Below are positions 3,575 to 5,931 of a stretch of 5,931 nucleotides of DNA, piece after piece; position 1 is the stretch's first letter, and every line of letters starts with the position of its first letter. The notes below the pieces were generated by a model. The model saw nothing but the letters and a program-made list of their open reading frames with translations. It had not been told where the DNA came from and made no database searches. This stretch comes from Chloroflexota bacterium (GTDB lineage: Bacteria > Chloroflexota > Anaerolineae > SpSt-600): positions 1-5,931 of the forward strand of contig DRAO01000403.1 in assembly GCA_011041825.1 (NCBI GenBank). Reading direction: 5' to 3'. Position numbers and translations under genes: made by a program.

Positions 3575-5931
3575 CTATTTCACAATCCACCGGCACCTGC
3601 CGTCTTCAAACACGCATATCCGCAGGTAGTACTCACCCCGGGTGAGTTTGCTCAAGCCCAGGGAGAAGTTCTGGAAGCAGGTGGGTTCACCATCCTCTAT
3701 CACCGCCAACCGGTCACTGCCCCGCAGGGTTACGTAAACCAGGTAGCGGCTCAAATCGAAGGCGATGCCCTCCCGTGGGTCGGAGTTGACGCCCATATCT
3801 AAGGCATAAGGCCGGGCGAAGTATTCATCCCACCCCTTGGGTATCATCAATACCTTGTCGAAGGGGCCATCGGTGCTGGCTGTGGTGACGTAGATGTGAC
3901 CCGAAGTGCCTATATACGGGTTGACGGCGATCTGGCGCAGGGGAGCGGGGGTTGCATCCCACTCCCGCAGGATTTCCGCCCAGCCGAGGAATTCATCGGT
4001 ATCGCCATCCACGGCCACAATGCGATATGTGTCAATAGTAGCTACATAGACCAGGTTGCGTATCGGGTCCACCGCAATGCCGTAGGGCCCGGCGCTGTAG
4101 ATGTCCACATCTTTCACCGTCATATCGGGGTAGATTACGGCGATGTGCCCGGCACCGTGCAAAGCCACATACGCTTTGTGGGTGACCGGGTTGACGGCAA
4201 TCATCGCCGGTTCGTCGCCCACGGCCACGGTTTCGGTGACCATATCGGTGGCACCGTCAATGATGGAGACAGTGTCATCGCCGTAATTGGCTAGGTAAAT
4301 TCGGTTGAGGTCAGGGTCAACGGCGACGCCATCAGGCATAGAGCCGACGGGGATGGTCTTAAGCCAGGCGTGTGTGGCGGCATCGAACACCGAGACGCTA
4401 TTGCCCCAATCGTTGGCCACGTAAATCTTGCCGTTAGCCGGGTTGTAGGCCACGCCGTTGGGATAATTCAGGCCACCACCGACGACAGTGGTTATCACCC
4501 CATAGGTAGAAGCGTCAAAGACGGTAAGGGAGCTGGCCAGGTGGTTGGCGACGTAAACCTCGTTGGCATCGGTGTTGAAGGCCACGCCGTGAGGCCCATC
4601 ACCGGTGGGGGCCGATGCCTTATACCAGGGGTAGCAGCCAGGAGGGCCAGGCGTGGGCGAAGGCACGGGACCGGGTGTGGGAGTAGGAGTGGGTATTGGC
4701 GGAGGTGTAGGTGTTGGCGTCGGGCCGGGAATGGGACAGGCCTGTACCGAGACATCATCCACGTACATCGCCGCCACACCGATGCCATCCCCGTCGTTGA
4801 GGACGTTGAAGTAAACGTAAACCTTTTGCTCGGCATAGCCTGTCAGGTCGAAAGAGCGGGATTTCCATACTCCATCGTTTTCGTTATCCCGCCACAGCAC
4901 TTCCAGGATGGCACCGTTTTCGTCCAGCAGCAAGGCCTCCTGGTGATCGCCCACATCTCCCTGGGAGATGGGATAATACCAGAAGGTGAGGGTGATGTTG
5001 CTGCTTGCCGGTAGGGTTATCAACTGGCGGATGGATGAATAAGTGAGGCTGTCGGCTTCGCCAGGCTTTATGCCCAGCAGCACAGAGCGGGAGCCAGAGT
5101 GCACCGTGTCGGTTACGTATCGGGCTGGACGGAGGGTGGGGCCGATAATCCAGGCGGCATCGGTCTCGAAACCACCATTCTCCACCAATTCCTGGCAGGC
5201 CTCAACCGTGGTTTTGAGGATCAGCGGCAGGTAGACATAATGAGGCGGAGGGGTGAAATTGACCTGGGCGGTTCCACAGGCCCCATCGGCGCAGGCCGTG
5301 ATGGTGGCAGTCCCCTCAACGGTAGAGGTGATGGAAGTGGTCGCCAGGCCCCCGGCGGTCAGGCAGGCATTGTTGCGGTTCACGTTGCAGGCTTTGAAGG
5401 CATCAGCGGTGACGTAAGCATCCGAGGCAGCAGGGTTCTTGCGCCCGGTAACTTCTATCTCCAGGGTATGGGAAACGAAAGGCAGGCCGGTGGTTATCGT
5501 CACCAGTTGCTGATATTGGGTTACAGGTGAATAAGTGTCAATTTCGGCATACAGGTGCCCGTCCACGAAAGCCCAGGCTATGCCGCCGTCGGGCTGGTTC
5601 TGGAACAGGGCTGAAACAGCCGTGCCAGTGAAAACCCAGATCAGCCTGTCCCCGGCGGTGTTGGAGCGGACACCGCCTCCACCGCTGGCTGAGGGATCAG
5701 AGTAAGCTATCCAGGAGCTTGCCTTCGTTACCTCGCCGCTCTCCGCCTCCACTAAATCTGTTCCAGTGGGATAAAGGGTGTGGGTGATCCCGCCGGGGAA
5801 GAGGCCTAAAGTGGTGGTAAAGACCACCACCGTGCCATCGGGGGCAGGATTGCCCAAGGCATCCTTTACCGAGGCCACTATGGTGGAGGCAGAAGCACCA
5901 TCGGCTTTCACGCTGTAAGGCGAGGCCGTCA
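3575..5931 (-). CDS. Large secreted multidomain protein with Big_1-like, jelly-roll-like and YVTN beta-propeller domains; 5' end outside the window
   Basis: Visible are 784 residues ending at TAG 3575-3577; the frame stays open to the window edge. GTG at 5911 is not the start, because in-frame residues before it (TASPYS) already fit the Ig-like domain. Residue numbers here count from that GTG. In order: first half of a bacterial Ig-like Big_1 domain (about 1-40); a jelly-roll-like module with WVFTGTAVS (92-100) and HTLEIEVTGRKN (148-159); a second Big_1-like half, GLATTSITSTVEGTATITA (188-206); YVYLPLILK (225-233); another jelly-roll-like module from ELVENGGFE (241-249) to YVDDVSVQ (383-390); a Pro/Thr linker (393-425); a seven-blade YVTN-type propeller (about 439-744); and a short tail with C745, C766 and C773. 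This is extracellular adhesion or carbohydrate-binding architecture. The ligand is unknown, and the signal peptide must lie upstream. No LPXTG or PEP-CTERM-type anchor is seen at the C-terminus. Confidence 0.88.
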   Translation of the reverse strand, partial: TASPYSVKADGASASTIVASVKDALGNPAPDGTVVVFTTTLGLFPGGITHTLYPTGTDLVEAESGEVTKASSWIAYSDPSASGGGGVRSNTAGDRLIWVFTGTAVSALFQNQPDGGIAWAFVDGHLYAEIDTYSPVTQYQQLVTITTGLPFVSHTLEIEVTGRKNPAASDAYVTADAFKACNVNRNNACLTAGGLATTSITSTVEGTATITACADGACGTAQVNFTPPPHYVYLPLILKTTVEACQELVENGGFETDAAWIIGPTLRPARYVTDTVHSGSRSVLLGIKPGEADSLTYSSIRQLITLPASSNITLTFWYYPISQGDVGDHQEALLLDENGAILEVLWRDNENDGVWKSRSFDLTGYAEQKVYVYFNVLNDGDGIGVAAMYVDDVSVQACPIPGPTPTPTPPPIPTPTPTPGPVPSPTPGPPGCYPWYKASAPTGDGPHGVAFNTDANEVYVANHLASSLTVFDASTYGVITTVVGGGLNYPNGVAYNPANGKIYVANDWGNSVSVFDAATHAWLKTIPVGSMPDGVAVDPDLNRIYLANYGDDTVSIIDGATDMVTETVAVGDEPAMIAVNPVTHKAYVALHGAGHIAVIYPDMTVKDVDIYSAGPYGIAVDPIRNLVYVATIDTYRIVAVDGDTDEFLGWAEILREWDATPAPLRQIAVNPYIGTSGHIYVTTASTDGPFDKVLMIPKGWDEYFARPYALDMGVNSDPREGIAFDLSRYLVYVTLRGSDRLAVIEDGEPTCFQNFSLGLSKLTRGEYYLRICVFEDGRCRWIVK
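3680..4597 (-). repeat. Seven YVTN-like beta-propeller repeats in the surface protein
   Basis: Seven repeat units each start with a P-x-G-I/V-A-like strand and continue with an I/V-Y-V/L-A/T strand and then a V-x-V-I/F-D strand. Examples are PNGVAYNPANGKIYVAN, PDGVAVDPDLNRIYLAN and PYGIAVDPIRNLVYVAT. Counted from the GTG at 5911, they begin near residues 439, 483, 526, 568, 609, 657 and 712. The first three are most alike; the sixth is longer, with an insertion around 666-711. Seven units match a closed seven-blade propeller. Confidence 0.8.
4637..4735 (-). repeat. Pro/Thr-rich low-complexity linker
   Basis: The coding strand here specifies 33 residues made almost entirely of Pro, Thr and Gly, with runs such as PTPTPTPPP and PTPTPTPGP. 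It separates the second jelly-roll-like module from the propeller and is flanked by cysteines C392 and C426. Such linkers are common between domains of secreted bacterial proteins and are often glycosylated or extended. The DNA is correspondingly repetitive and may vary in length between strains. Confidence 0.85.

Noticed and set aside
3501..3596. A longer MNT reading starting at 3596 inside the end of the surface gene.
   Set aside because: It passes through the gap hairpin and overlaps the preceding stop codon. ATG 3500 has its own ribosome site and is followed by a normal-length MNT protein.
4370..5530. Plus-strand frames 4370-5014 and 5099-5530 as genes.
   Set aside because: They lie opposite the secreted protein. 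Their Gly/Arg-rich stretches are the reverse reading of the Pro/Thr linker and beta-rich domains, with no domain of their own.
5909..5911. GTG at 5911 as the start of the surface protein.
   Set aside because: The frame is open to the window end, the residues just before the GTG fit the Ig-like domain, and no signal peptide follows it, although the protein is clearly of secreted type.

Overview
The window carries five protein genes, all on the minus strand, so transcription runs from high to low coordinates. No RNA gene, insertion sequence, CRISPR array or plus-strand gene was found. The best guess for the host is an anaerobic Chloroflexota (Anaerolineae-like) bacterium, at moderate confidence. 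The case rests on a large secreted protein with a YLPLILK motif, a Pro/Thr 'PTPTP' linker and a YVTN-type beta-propeller, a combination I associate with Chloroflexota surface proteins. A tungsten-type aldehyde:ferredoxin oxidoreductase points to anaerobic metabolism. Strong Shine-Dalgarno sites in front of the metabolic genes indicate a bacterial-style start region. None of this is a phylogenetic proof.

Layout in transcription order: (1) 5931-3575, the 3' part of a large multidomain extracellular protein (start outside the window), with an invasin/Big_1-like Ig fold apparently interrupted by a jelly-roll-like module, the YLPLILK motif, a second jelly-roll-like module, a Pro/Thr linker and a seven-blade propeller; (2) 3500-3099, a minimal nucleotidyltransferase (MntA-like); (3) 3139-2747, a HEPN-domain protein overlapping the previous gene by 41 bases, together forming a MNT-HEPN toxin-antitoxin-like pair; (4) 2668-845, a 607-residue AOR-family tungstoenzyme; (5) 764-1, the N-terminal 254 residues of a serine hydroxymethyltransferase that continues beyond the window.

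The three gaps between units (74, 78 and 80 bases) each contain one perfect inverted repeat of 12-16 bp, starting 5-15 bases after a stop codon. They look like transcription ends, although none has a good U-tract. They suggest the surface gene, the MNT-HEPN pair, the AOR and the SHMT are separate or only partly coupled units rather than one operon. The MNT-HEPN pair is visibly richer in A+T than its neighbours, which fits a recently acquired module set between housekeeping or surface genes. I see no functional link that joins all five genes into one pathway.

The most interesting points are the nested domain architecture of the surface protein, the SHMT insertion next to the active-site loop, the family of gap hairpins with GAA/GAAA loops, and the HEPN protein that lacks the usual RX4-6H nuclease motif although its partner has an intact GSX10DXD motif.
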